A stretch of 49,131 nucleotides of DNA from Balneolaceae bacterium (GTDB taxonomy: Bacteria > Bacteroidota > Rhodothermia > Balneolales > Balneolaceae): positions 1-49,131 of the forward strand of contig JAASTO010000002.1 of the NCBI GenBank assembly GCA_021767245.1, in the 5' to 3' direction. The position numbers and the translations under genes were made by a program. Positions 1-9,689 of this stretch are shown piece by piece; the first letter of the stretch is position 1, and each line of letters begins with the position of its first letter. Under the pieces are notes generated by a model, which searched no databases, was not told the origin of the DNA, and saw nothing but the letters and a program-made list of their open reading frames with translations.

Positions 1-797
1 ACTGATCCTACCTCGATGCCCATTTGCTTACAGGTCGATCTTAGTTCCGATTCAAAGACGGAGGCCACGGATCCCACAAAACCCATTTCCTGTGTGATAA
101 TCTTTTCCGGAAAATGCTCTTTCACTTTGGTCAGATAGGCCTCGAATCCATCATGGATGATCTGCTGAATTTGCGGGTAATGTGATTTTGGTCCCATGAC
201 CTTACAGATCTCGGCTGCAAACAGTTTGGCCTCACGGTTTTTTTTGAACATCAGCGTCATCTTCTCAATATCCTCTTCTACATGGTGGTCCAGGTACGAC
301 CTCAGGTCACTATTCAGCGTACCGGCCGCATACAATTTCATGATCCTCTTGCCGATATAGCTTCCGCTTCCCTCATCCCCATCCGGAAATCCAACTGACG
401 GCATCTGCTTCATTACCTTGCCGTTTTCAAAATAAGCCGCACTCGATCCGGTTCCCAAAATACCCACCAGTCCTGATCGATCACCAAAGAGAGCAATACC
501 GGCAGCATCCAGGTCTGTAGCCACATGGATCTCAGCAAATTCAAATACCTCTCTCAGATACTGCTCCACCTCTCGCTTCTTTTCGGGTGAACCGCATCCG
601 GAACCGAAAAATCGTATCTCCTCAACTGATCGCCCTAACAGTTTGGGCTTCAGTTCTATGATAAGCACCTTCAAAAACTCTCCGGATGTAAGGAGATGGG
701 GATTAAGTCCTTCTGTCTGAATGAATTGAGGCGTTCCATCCCCAAGCAGCACCCAGTCTGTTTTCGACGCTCCACTATCTGCAATTAATCGGTTCAT
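1..797 (-). CDS. N-acetylglucosamine kinase-like / BadF-BadG-BcrA-BcrD family ATPase (3' end outside window)
   Basis: Open reading frame on the minus strand from CAT at 795-797, translated by hand: MNRLIADSGASKTDWVLLGDGTPQFIQTEGLNPHLLTSGEF...GILGTGSSAAYFENGKVMKQMPSVGFPDGDEGSGSYIGKR. Matches the ASKHA sugar-kinase phosphate motifs (DSGASKTDW, GTGS). Absent from the ORF track because it runs off the window edge. Confidence 0.85.
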   Translation of the reverse strand, partial: MNRLIADSGASKTDWVLLGDGTPQFIQTEGLNPHLLTSGEFLKVLIIELKPKLLGRSVEEIRFFGSGCGSPEKKREVEQYLREVFEFAEIHVATDLDAAGIALFGDRSGLVGILGTGSSAAYFENGKVMKQMPSVGFPDGDEGSGSYIGKRIMKLYAAGTLNSDLRSYLDHHVEEDIEKMTLMFKKNREAKLFAAEICKVMGPKSHYPQIQQIIHDGFEAYLTKVKEHFPEKIITQEMGFVGSVASVFESELRSTCKQMGIEVGS

Positions 798-854
798 ACT
801 TAATGGTACATAATTTTCACGATCAGGGTTCTTTAAAAAAAGAAAATCTTTTTA

Positions 855-910
855 CAGTGAACAGTTTTCAGTAAGCAGTTATCAGTAAACAGTGGGCAGT
901 GGGCAGTGGA
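855..910. repeat. Short tandem heptad repeat, (CAGTNNN)x8
   Basis: Direct read: CAGTGAA CAGTTTT CAGTAAG CAGTTAT CAGTAAA CAGTGGG CAGTGGG CAGTGGA; exact 7-bp period, intergenic. Confidence 0.9.
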
Positions 911-914
911 AAAT

Positions 915-963
915 CCTAACACCTAACACCTAACACCTTGCAGCTAATTCCTTGCACCTACTC
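915..963. repeat. Second tandem heptad repeat, CCTAACA/CCTTGCA type
   Basis: Direct read: CCTAACA CCTAACA CCTAACA CCTTGCA GCTAATT CCTTGCA CCTACTC; 7-bp period, separated from the first array by 4 nt (AAAT). Confidence 0.85.
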
Positions 964-1005
964 TCTCTCCTCCCTATCATCCAACCGAACCAAATTTACT
1001 TACGC

Positions 1006-1785
1006 ATGAGCCTGACCTACACCAACTATCTCAAGATCGACGAACTGACTGAACTGCAGGAATATAAGTCGGACCCACCCGAGCATGACGAGATGCTGTT
1101 TATTATCATCCATCAAACCTATGAACTGTGGTTTAAACAGATCCTTCACGAATTCGGCAAGCTTCGCAAAGACCTTGAAGCCTGCAACACCTGGGGTGCC
1201 GTCAAAACCATGAGGCGCGTACTGACCATCCTTAAGACCATGGTGTCGCAGATCGATATCCTGGAAACTATGACGCCCCTCGAGTTCAATAGCTTCCGGA
1301 AATTCCTGGGGCAGTCGTCCGGTTTTCAATCACTTCAATTCCGTGAAATGGAGATCGTTTGCGGACTCCGTTTCCCGCTCATGAAAGAAGCACACAAGGA
1401 TCAACCCAAGCATATCGAAGTACTGGAAGAACGAATGGAGGAATCAACCTTATGGGAAAGCTTCTGTGCCTATTTACGCACCCGGGGGCATGATCTCCAC
1501 CCTCAAAGAGTTAATGAAAAAGGACTGATCCACGAACCCAATGAGGAGCATCAGAAGATCCTGGTAAATGCCATGCAAAATGATCCTGAAGCCGCCATGA
1601 TGACCGAGCTGTTTGTGGATTACGATGAGGGCCTTCAGGAGTGGCGCTACCGTCATGTTAAAATGGTGGAACGAACCATTGGCACCAAAAAAGGAACCGG
1701 CGGATCGGATGGAGCTAAATATCTTCACAAAACCCTGAATAATCCCATTTTTCCAGATCTCTGGGCTATCAGATCACAGTTTTAA
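1006..1785 (+). CDS. kynA: Tryptophan 2,3-dioxygenase
   Basis: MSLTYTNYLKIDELTELQEYKSDPPEHDEMLFIIIHQTYELWFKQILHE... and SFRKFLGQSSGFQS...R are typical of the TDO family. The ORF track start (952) lies inside the heptad repeat; ATG at 1006 fits the family N-terminus. Confidence 0.93.
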   Translation: MSLTYTNYLKIDELTELQEYKSDPPEHDEMLFIIIHQTYELWFKQILHEFGKLRKDLEACNTWGAVKTMRRVLTILKTMVSQIDILETMTPLEFNSFRKFLGQSSGFQSLQFREMEIVCGLRFPLMKEAHKDQPKHIEVLEERMEESTLWESFCAYLRTRGHDLHPQRVNEKGLIHEPNEEHQKILVNAMQNDPEAAMMTELFVDYDEGLQEWRYRHVKMVERTIGTKKGTGGSDGAKYLHKTLNNPIFPDLWAIRSQF

Positions 1786-1838
1786 AGTGAACAAAATCGG
1801 TCGTATTACAGTTACTGCAACCAAACCAATTAAATTTC

Positions 1839-3029
1839 TTGTTGATGTCAGATATTAATTCCTTAGCCAAAAAACTCGCTCCCCATTACTCACGATTTAA
1901 TGTAGCCAACCGGCTCCTGTTTACCGGTCACTCTCATCAGGCCTGGCCCGATGTAGCCCGTGAGGGTCAAACCGAATATTTTGACGTTTGTGCCCGCGAT
2001 GTGGACAACAAATGGGGAGCCGCTTTTGAAAAAACCGAGATCCTCCGAAATTACCTTCGTGATTTTTATGATGATCCGGATGGATTTTACTGCCGCGAGG
2101 AGAGTACCCACGTATTGTTCGTGAGCTGGATGAGTAGTCTGGACCTGAAAAATAAGCCTAAGATCATCTCCACCGATGGAGAATTTCACTCCCTGTTCAG
2201 GCAGCTGCACCGGCTCGAGGAAGAAGGTCTTGAATTCATTCAGGTTCCGGTTCAACCCGATGACACCTTTGCAGAACGCATTATCGAGGAAATGGATGAC
2301 CGCACCTCGGCGGTGATGCTCTCCCGCGTGTACTTTGAAACCTCTTTGATCAACACTCACCTGACCGAGATAGCCGCAGCCGCACGAAAGAATGGAATTC
2401 CCGTCCTGATCGATGATTACCATGGTACCAATGTGGTTCCTCTTTCCATTCGCGAAGCAGGACTTGAGGATTGTTTTATCCTGATCGGTGGATACAAGTA
2501 TCTGCAATGGGGCGAGGCCAACTGTTTCCTGCGCTTTCCCAAAGATTGCGACTATCGTCCGGCCATCACCGGATGGTTTGCCTCCTTCAGCACGCTGGAT
2601 AAACCGCGAACCAATGAGCCGGTAGAATATGATCATGACAATCAGCGATTTGCGAGCGGTACCTATGATCCTTCCTCTCAGTTCCGGGCAGCAAAAGTGG
2701 TGGAGTTTTTCCGGGAGATGGGACTCTCCCCCGAGGTACTGCGTGAGCAATATAAGGCACAGGTAAGCCTGCTTCGTGAGGCCTTCAAAAGCAAAAACTT
2801 TGATCCGGCTCTCATTCGGCTCACCCACGAAAACCCATTGGAGCTGAATGGCGGGTTCCTGTCATTGACTTCTCCTAAAGCCCGTGAGATCCGCGCAGCT
2901 CTGATGGAAAATGGAGTGTTCACCGACGCCCGCGGGGAGATCTTAAGATTTGGCCCGGCCCCATATATCACAACCGATCAGATCCAGAAAGCCATGGATA
3001 AGCTGGAAGAAGTTATCAGTTCAAGCTGA
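1839..3029 (+). CDS. Kynureninase-like PLP-dependent enzyme (aminotransferase class V fold)
   Basis: Class V fold with probable PLP lysine in IGGYKYLQWGEANCFLRFP; NRLLFTGHSHQAWPDVA N-terminus; immediately downstream of tryptophan dioxygenase. Confidence 0.7.
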   Translation: MLMSDINSLAKKLAPHYSRFNVANRLLFTGHSHQAWPDVAREGQTEYFDVCARDVDNKWGAAFEKTEILRNYLRDFYDDPDGFYCREESTHVLFVSWMSSLDLKNKPKIISTDGEFHSLFRQLHRLEEEGLEFIQVPVQPDDTFAERIIEEMDDRTSAVMLSRVYFETSLINTHLTEIAAAARKNGIPVLIDDYHGTNVVPLSIREAGLEDCFILIGGYKYLQWGEANCFLRFPKDCDYRPAITGWFASFSTLDKPRTNEPVEYDHDNQRFASGTYDPSSQFRAAKVVEFFREMGLSPEVLREQYKAQVSLLREAFKSKNFDPALIRLTHENPLELNGGFLSLTSPKAREIRAALMENGVFTDARGEILRFGPAPYITTDQIQKAMDKLEEVISSS

Positions 3030-3066
3030 ACGAGATTCACACCCTTATCAAAAAATAATGTAGTTT

Positions 3067-3081
3067 CTGAACTACGTTCAG
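3067..3081. promoter_or_regulatory. Perfect inverted repeat CTGAAC-TAC-GTTCAG, overlapped by hairpin GTAGTT-TCTG-AACTAC (3060-3075)
   Basis: Read directly in the kynureninase-recA intergenic region. Function (operator or terminator) not established. Confidence 0.45.
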
Positions 3082-3210
3082 TTGTCTGTTTTTAGCAGAT
3101 CATAAATTTTTTTGTGTAAGGATTTCGATTTTCAGCCCTCTTACTCTACAGTCAGGTTCACAAAACCGACTCTGAGAATAGATCAACACAGCGTTTGTCT
3201 ATTACATATA

Positions 3211-3226
3211 TTGAACATATATTCAA
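3211..3226. promoter_or_regulatory. Candidate LexA-type operator upstream of recA (TTGAACATATATTCAA)
   Basis: Near-palindrome, 14 of 16 symmetric positions, GAAC-N4-ATTC; lies within an 11-bp tandem near-repeat ACATATATTGA/ACATATATTCA (3204-3225) upstream of recA. Confidence 0.4.
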
Positions 3227-3386
3227 ATCAACTGAAAACGGGGTGACACAGATCGTCACTCCGGCAGTGTATATTGGCAACCACAGGTTTAAAGAACGTT
3301 ACATTGATAGTGAAAGGCCGCTGAGCAGGGCCTAATGATTTACAGACCACACGGATTTTTAATAACAAAACACACAGGTAAACATT

Positions 3387-4436
3387 ATGAGTAAAGACGA
3401 CAGAGTCAAAGCCCTGGATATAGCCGTCGGGCAGATCGAAAAACAGCATGGTAAAGGAACCATCATGAAGCTCGGTGCCGAAGCCGTGCAGGATATTGAT
3501 GTGATCTCAACCGGATCCATTATGGTTGATTATGCCCTTGGCGTGCAGGGAATTCCACGTGGTCGGGTAACAGAAATTTATGGTCCTGAAGCGAGTGGTA
3601 AAACCACCCTTGCCCTTCAGGTGATCGCCGAGGCTCAAAAAGCCGGCGGGTATGCGGCCTTTATCGATGCAGAGCACGCTTTTGATCCGCGCTACGCAAA
3701 GGCACTGGGTATCAATGTAGAAGAATTACTGGTCTCACAGCCCGATAACGGTGAACAGGCCCTTGAGATCACCGAAACACTGATACGCTCCGGTGCCCTG
3801 GATGTGGTGGTGGTCGATTCCGTTGCGGCTTTGGTACCCCGCGCTGAGCTGGAAGGTGAAATGGGTGATTCGCACATGGGGCTACAGGCACGACTGATGT
3901 CTCAGGCCATGCGTAAGATCACCGGTATCATCAATAAAAGCCGGACAGCCTGTATCTTTATTAATCAGGTGCGTGAAAAGATCGGGGTGATGTTCGGAAA
4001 TCCGGAAACCACCACCGGTGGTCGCGCTCTGAAGTTCTATTCTTCCGTTCGGTTGGATATTCGCCGCATCGGTTCTATTAAAAAAGGCGATGAAGTGATC
4101 GGTAACCGCACCAAGGTAAAAGTTGCCAAGAATAAGGTGGCTCCCCCCTTCAAAGTCGTTGAATTCAATATCATGTACGGTAAAGGCATTTCAAGGATCT
4201 CAGAAGTACTGGATCTGGCTGTGGAGTATGATATTATCGAGAAGCGCGGAAGCTGGTTCCGTTACGACGGTGAACCGATTGGACAGGGTTCCGACGCGGC
4301 TATGCAATTCCTTGAGGAAGATCCGGAACTGACCAAGAAGATCGAAACCCGTGTTCGTAAGAAGCTGATGGGAATTGAGGAAGAAGAGCCTGAAAAGGAT
4401 AAGAAAGAAAAAGAAGCGGTTGAAGAAAAAGGATAA
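3387..4436 (+). CDS. recA: Recombinase RecA
   Basis: [76 protein letters not shown]. Confidence 0.99.
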   Translation: MSKDDRVKALDIAVGQIEKQHGKGTIMKLGAEAVQDIDVISTGSIMVDYALGVQGIPRGRVTEIYGPEASGKTTLALQVIAEAQKAGGYAAFIDAEHAFDPRYAKALGINVEELLVSQPDNGEQALEITETLIRSGALDVVVVDSVAALVPRAELEGEMGDSHMGLQARLMSQAMRKITGIINKSRTACIFINQVREKIGVMFGNPETTTGGRALKFYSSVRLDIRRIGSIKKGDEVIGNRTKVKVAKNKVAPPFKVVEFNIMYGKGISRISEVLDLAVEYDIIEKRGSWFRYDGEPIGQGSDAAMQFLEEDPELTKKIETRVRKKLMGIEEEEPEKDKKEKEAVEEKG

Positions 4437-5112
4437 ATACCAACGGTATTCGGAAGAAGCCCTTGAGCTTCTTCCGGCTCCTGTTTCTGAGATCCAGGTT
4501 CAAAAAAAGAACGCAACCCGTTTCTCACTCTTCGTCCAAAACCAGTTTCTGATCGGGGTTTCAGAAGCGACTCTCACTCAGCTTGATCTTAGAAAAGGCA
4601 CCCTCATAACCCGTGAGCTTCTTTCCCGGATCGAGACATCTGAAGAACGCTGGGCTGCAAGGGAATATTTTTTCAGGATACTTTCCAGACGCGATCATTC
4701 CCGAAAAGAGCTCAAGGACAAAGCCTATAAAAAGGGATATTCGGGTAGCTACATCGATGAGATCCTTGATGAATTCCAGGAAAAGGAATATATCGATGAT
4801 CGAAAATTTGCCCTCAAATACACGGCCGATAAGTTTGAATTCAATGATTGGGGGCCTTATAAGATCCGAACACAGTTATTCAAAAAGGGGATATCGAAAG
4901 CTGTTGTTGAGGAATGTATCAGGAAGTCCTTTGCCACTGAAGATATCAAGGAAAGCATGGTTGCCCTGATCCGGAAAAAGAAGAAACGGTATCAGCGCGA
5001 GCCCAAGGAAAAAAGAAAGAAAAAGATATTCGACTTTTTACTGAGAAAAGGGTACGATTCAGACCATATTTTCAAACACATAGACGAACTATTAATGATC
5101 ATTGATCAATGA
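4420..5112 (+). CDS. recX: Regulatory protein RecX
   Basis: RecX-like three-helix repeats ([48 protein letters not shown]) directly after recA. Start is ambiguous: TTG at 4375 (ORF track) or TTG at 4420. Confidence 0.88.
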   Translation: MKKKDKYQRYSEEALELLPAPVSEIQVQKKNATRFSLFVQNQFLIGVSEATLTQLDLRKGTLITRELLSRIETSEERWAAREYFFRILSRRDHSRKELKDKAYKKGYSGSYIDEILDEFQEKEYIDDRKFALKYTADKFEFNDWGPYKIRTQLFKKGISKAVVEECIRKSFATEDIKESMVALIRKKKKRYQREPKEKRKKKIFDFLLRKGYDSDHIFKHIDELLMIIDQ

Positions 5113-6188
5113 AAAATATCACACTGGACAAAGTGGTTAAATTTATCATCGGGCTATCGGCAGTTGTCGTTGGCCTTATGATCGTGTATAACTACTCCAA
5201 CCTTGTGATCTTTCTGGTTCTGGCTATGATCCTAAGCTACGTACTTGATCCATTTGTGAACCGTTTGCAGGCGTCCGGTGTAAACCGAACTCTCGGAGTT
5301 ACCCTGGTTCTCTTTACCGTGGTTCTAATTCTCGGGTTTATATCTACCAGTGTGATCCCTATCATTGCTAACCAAATGGCTGAATTAGCTACACAACTCA
5401 GTCTCGAAAATATCCGTCAGATCTCTGTCCGGATCGAAAATCAATTCCTGGATAAATTCGAGTTTCTCCCTGAAGGCTTTTTGGAAGATAACATCACGGC
5501 AATCGCCAACGACCTCTTTGATGTGAATCAGATCTCCACCATCATTGGTGATGCTCTTGGCATCTTTACCAATATCTTTTCGGCTGTACTGGTGGTTCCC
5601 TTTGCAGCCTTTTTCTTTTTGAAGGATGGCAGTAAGATCCGGCGTGACCTTCTTCGACTTGTGCCGAACAAGTATTTTGAGACCTCACTCACGGTGATCG
5701 ATAAGATCGAGAACCGCCTGGGATTGTATTTTCGCAGTGTGTTACTTCAAAGTTTTCTAGTAGCCCTTTCGTCGTGGGCATTTTTGAGCATTGCGGGCCT
5801 GGGTAATGCAATGTCGGTGGGTATCGCAGTCGGACTTGCCAATACCATCCCATACTTTGGACCAATATTGGGTTATGTGCTATCTGTGATCGTTTCTATT
5901 ATTGAAACCGGTAATTTTTCTTTAGTTGCAGCCTGCATGCTGGCCATTCTGATCGTTCAGCTTCTTGATAACCTGGTGTTTCAACCCATGCTCTTCTCAA
6001 GATCTGCGGATATACACCCTGTGGCCATTTTGTTCATTATTCTGGTGGGTGCCGAAACAGCCGGTATTCTCGGTATGCTGATCGCAATTCCCCTGGCCAC
6101 AGTCATTAAAATCGCCATTACACAGATCAACTGGAGCTTCAATAATTATCAAATCTTCAGGAAAGAAGCAGGGCCGCCATCCGGGTAG
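5109..6188 (+). CDS. AI-2E family transporter (PerM/YdiK type membrane protein)
   Basis: Multiple TM helices, DPFVNRL near the N-terminus, FAAFFFLKDGSKIRRDLLRLVP, and GLANTIPYFGPILG typical of the family. Overlaps recX by 4 bp. Confidence 0.9.
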   Translation: MKNITLDKVVKFIIGLSAVVVGLMIVYNYSNLVIFLVLAMILSYVLDPFVNRLQASGVNRTLGVTLVLFTVVLILGFISTSVIPIIANQMAELATQLSLENIRQISVRIENQFLDKFEFLPEGFLEDNITAIANDLFDVNQISTIIGDALGIFTNIFSAVLVVPFAAFFFLKDGSKIRRDLLRLVPNKYFETSLTVIDKIENRLGLYFRSVLLQSFLVALSSWAFLSIAGLGNAMSVGIAVGLANTIPYFGPILGYVLSVIVSIIETGNFSLVAACMLAILIVQLLDNLVFQPMLFSRSADIHPVAILFIILVGAETAGILGMLIAIPLATVIKIAITQINWSFNNYQIFRKEAGPPSG

Positions 6189-6274
6189 AAATTCTTACAG
6201 ATTTCTTCTTCATCGTAGCGAAACATTTCCTATCTTTTCTGCCCTACCAGGCACCCTTAAAACCATTTTAACTT

Positions 6275-6868
6275 TTGAAAGGACTCGTTGTTTTTGCGTC
6301 CGGCTCGGGCACTAACTTTCAGTCGCTTATCGATGCAATTGTAAAGGGTGAACTATCTGCAAAAATCAATGGACTCATCACTGACAAACCTAATATTGGG
6401 TCCATTCAGCGCGCCACTGATCACGACATCCCTTACAAGGTCATTGTTCCTTCCTCTTTTGAACATGAATCTGATTTTGCAGAGGCTCTGTTGGAACAAC
6501 TCAAGACCTGGAATACCGACCTGATCATTCTGGCCGGTTATCTGAAAAAGATCCCATCAAAGGTCATTGAGAAATATGAGAACCGGATCCTTAATATTCA
6601 TCCCTCTTTGCTCCCAAAATATGGCGGTAAGGGATTTTATGGCTTAAATGTACACAAAGCTGTGATCGAAGATCAGGAACCTGTTTCCGGTTGTACGGTA
6701 CATCTGGTGAATGAAGAATTTGATAAAGGACCGATCCTCGCACAAACTGAGGTCCCGGTTCACCCCGATGATACACCCGAAAGTCTGGGAGCCCGAATTT
6801 TGAAACAGGAACACAAATTGTTCCCCGCTACTATCGAAGATTATATAAATAAACTCCGAAACACCTAA
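6275..6868 (+). CDS. purN: Phosphoribosylglycinamide formyltransferase
   Basis: VFASGSGTNFQSLIDA, LAGYLKKIPSKVIEKYENRILNIHPSLLPKYGGKGFYG, SGCTVHLVNEEFDKGPILAQ. TTG start. Confidence 0.96.
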   Translation: MKGLVVFASGSGTNFQSLIDAIVKGELSAKINGLITDKPNIGSIQRATDHDIPYKVIVPSSFEHESDFAEALLEQLKTWNTDLIILAGYLKKIPSKVIEKYENRILNIHPSLLPKYGGKGFYGLNVHKAVIEDQEPVSGCTVHLVNEEFDKGPILAQTEVPVHPDDTPESLGARILKQEHKLFPATIEDYINKLRNT

Positions 6869-6887
6869 CCCGAAATACATATCCCCC

Positions 6888-8462
6888 GTGTCACTCAATC
6901 CTCTTTCTTCTCTCCCAACGACTCCACTCACAATTAAACGCGCTCTTATCTCGGTGTCCGATAAGACCGGTCTTCCGAAACTGGCAAAAGCCCTGCACGC
7001 ATCCGGGGTTGAGATCATTTCTACCGGAGGCACTGCGAAGGTCATCAAAGCAGAGGGAATTCCAGTAAAGGATGTGTCTGAAATCACCGGATTCGAAGAG
7101 TGCCTGGATGGCCGCGTTAAAACTCTGCACCCTATAGTACATGGGGGCATTCTGGCACGGACTTCCCATGGTCCTGATGTCGAGGAGATCGAAAAACTGG
7201 GTATCAACCCTATTGAGCTGGTAGTAGTGAACCTGTATCCCTTCAAAGATAAAGTGGCGGAGCCTGAGGTAACGGAAGCCGGGGCTACCGAATTCATCGA
7301 TATCGGTGGACCGACTATGATCAGGGCGGCGGCCAAGAATTTCGCACACGTTGCTATACTGAGCTCTCCTGCACAGTATGCCGATTTCACGGAAGAACTT
7401 GAAGAGAAAATGGCTGTCTCTTTTGAAAGCCGGAGAAAACTGGCTAAAGATGCCTTTGCCCACACTGCAGATTATGATGCGGCTATCACCAACTACTTTA
7501 CTAAACTTATTAACGAGGAACCGGCCAGACAGATTAATATCTCACTGCCGCTTTCTCAGGAGCTGAGGTACGGAGAAAATCCCCACCAAAAAGCTGCCGT
7601 TTATGGAGATCAGGACTCGTTCATTGACTGTTTTCACGGAAAACAGCTCAGTTACAACAACTATCTGGATGTAGATTCTGCTCTGAATATCATCTCTGAT
7701 TTCACAGATGAGGAAAAGGCTTGTGCCATCATCAAACACACGATCCCATCAGGAGTTGGTGTGGGCGATTCACTGAGATCAGCTTACGAAAAAGCCTTCA
7801 GTACCGATCGTGTTTCCCCATTTGGTGGCATTGTAGTGGTGAATCAGGAACTGGACCTGGATACCGCTAAAGCTATCGACGAGATCTTCACAGAGATCAT
7901 TATTGCTCCATCCTTCAGTGAGGAATCGCTCGAACTTCTGACACAGAAAAAAAATCGCCGATTAATTCGGATCAAAAAGTCGATTAGTGAAGTACAAGGC
8001 TCGTCTTTCAGATCCATATTTGGAGGTTTACTGCATCAGCAGGCAGATCTGTTGCCGGCCAATCCCGATGAATTTGAGGTGGTCACCAACAGAACACCAA
8101 CCGAACAGGAAATGAAAGACCTTTTATTTTCCTGGAAAGTGGTTCGCCACATAAAATCGAATGCTATTGTTTATGCCAAAGATGGCCGAACATTAGGTAT
8201 CGGTTCAGGGCAAACAAGCCGGGTTGATTCGTCAGAGATCGCAGTGGCAAAAGCCGCAAAGGAAGGACTGAGCCTCTCGGGATCAGCTATCGCTTCCGAT
8301 GCCTTTTTCCCTTTTGCAGATGGTGTTGAAGCCGCCGCCAAAGCCGGAGCGACTGCAGTCATTCAGCCCGGAGGCAGTATCAGGGATGAGGAAGTGATCG
8401 CCAAAGCCAACGAGTTTGATATGGCTATGGTGCTAACCGGTAAACGTCATTTCAGGCATTGA
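6888..8462 (+). CDS. purH: Bifunctional AICAR transformylase / IMP cyclohydrolase
   Basis: [59 protein letters not shown] start. Confidence 0.97.
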   Translation: MSLNPLSSLPTTPLTIKRALISVSDKTGLPKLAKALHASGVEIISTGGTAKVIKAEGIPVKDVSEITGFEECLDGRVKTLHPIVHGGILARTSHGPDVEEIEKLGINPIELVVVNLYPFKDKVAEPEVTEAGATEFIDIGGPTMIRAAAKNFAHVAILSSPAQYADFTEELEEKMAVSFESRRKLAKDAFAHTADYDAAITNYFTKLINEEPARQINISLPLSQELRYGENPHQKAAVYGDQDSFIDCFHGKQLSYNNYLDVDSALNIISDFTDEEKACAIIKHTIPSGVGVGDSLRSAYEKAFSTDRVSPFGGIVVVNQELDLDTAKAIDEIFTEIIIAPSFSEESLELLTQKKNRRLIRIKKSISEVQGSSFRSIFGGLLHQQADLLPANPDEFEVVTNRTPTEQEMKDLLFSWKVVRHIKSNAIVYAKDGRTLGIGSGQTSRVDSSEIAVAKAAKEGLSLSGSAIASDAFFPFADGVEAAAKAGATAVIQPGGSIRDEEVIAKANEFDMAMVLTGKRHFRH

Positions 8463-8607
8463 TTTAGCAAAATCAGATAACATTCCATCAATTTGAAAAT
8501 TTCTGAATTTTAGGTTTTTATACATTCGCAAATACACGTTCATTATTGTATTTTCTTTTTCATCTATTATCCCATATCCCAACGTACAAATATCTTAACG
8601 GTCAAAA

Positions 8608-9675
8608 ATGTCAGATTCCCGCGAAGTAAACACTTCAGAAAACAGTAAAAAACAACCTCAGAAAAAAGGATTCTTCGATTTTCTCTATACAGATATCGCC
8701 ATGGATCTTGGGACTGCCAATACCCTGATTTATTCAAGAGGTGAAGGTATCGTTTTAAACGAACCATCTATCGTTGCGCTGAATCAGCAGAATGTTCCGG
8801 TTGCCACCGGCCACGAAGCCCGGTTGATGCACGAAAAAACGCACAGTAAAATTCGCACCGTTCGTCCTTTGAGGGATGGCGTGATCGCTGATTTTGAAGT
8901 GGCCGAGCAGATGATCCGTGGAATGATCAAAAAGGTGAAAATGAAATGGTACTCAACCACCCGGCAAATGGTCATTTGTGTACCAAGTGGGATCACCGAA
9001 GTTGAAAGACGCGCCGTACGTGACAGTGCTGAACACGCCGGTGCCAAGGAAGTCTACCTGGTGGACGAACCCATGGCTGCTGCTATCGGAATTGGCCTTG
9101 ATGTACACGAACCGGTAGGAAGTATGATCGTAGATATTGGAGGCGGGACCACTGAGATCGCTGTTATTGCGCTTTCAGGCGTGGTTTACGCACAATCGGT
9201 ACGCTTGGGAGGAGACGAACTGAATGATGATATCATTAACTATTTCAGACGAAACCATAACCTGCTGATCGGTGAGCGAACCGCTGAGAAAATTAAATGT
9301 GATATTGGTTCAGCGGCTCCACTTGATGAAGAACTTGAGATGATCACCAAAGGTCGTGACCTGGTGAATGGCGTTCCACGAACCCGACACATTACGTCAA
9401 AGGATGCAAGGGAAGCCATCGCAGAATCTGTGAATACGATTGTGGAATCGATCACCAAATCACTTGAGCAAACCCCTCCCGAACTATCCGCTGATATCCT
9501 TGACAGAGGTATTATGCTGACCGGTGGTGGTGCTTTGCTTAAAAATCTGGATAAACTGATCATGGAGACCACCGATCTTCCTGTTCATATTGCCGAAGAT
9601 CCTCTTACTGCAGTTGTACGAGGGACCGGTGCTATACTTGAAAATCTTGAATATTACCGCCCGGTAATTTCATAA
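8608..9675 (+). CDS. mreB: Rod shape-determining protein MreB
   Basis: DIAMDLGTANTLIYSRGEGIVLNEPSIVAL; VDIGGGTTEIAVIALSGVV; LTGGGALLKNLDKL. Confidence 0.98.
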   Translation: MSDSREVNTSENSKKQPQKKGFFDFLYTDIAMDLGTANTLIYSRGEGIVLNEPSIVALNQQNVPVATGHEARLMHEKTHSKIRTVRPLRDGVIADFEVAEQMIRGMIKKVKMKWYSTTRQMVICVPSGITEVERRAVRDSAEHAGAKEVYLVDEPMAAAIGIGLDVHEPVGSMIVDIGGGTTEIAVIALSGVVYAQSVRLGGDELNDDIINYFRRNHNLLIGERTAEKIKCDIGSAAPLDEELEMITKGRDLVNGVPRTRHITSKDAREAIAESVNTIVESITKSLEQTPPELSADILDRGIMLTGGGALLKNLDKLIMETTDLPVHIAEDPLTAVVRGTGAILENLEYYRPVIS

Positions 9676-9689
9676 CATCCCCATAATGA

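Noticed and set aside
1000-1329. Antisense ORFs over kynA, kynU, purN/purH and other clear genes
   Set aside because: They overlap strongly recognisable proteins on the opposite strand and have low-information composition with no family match.
6644-7465. 273-aa minus-strand ORF across purN-purH
   Set aside because: Spans two confidently identified genes on the plus strand; Ser-rich antisense translation is typical of chance ORFs.
8490-8520. AAAATT-TCTG-AATTTT hairpin after purH
   Set aside because: Purely A/T stem with no clear T-tract; weak and common in AT-rich intergenic DNA.
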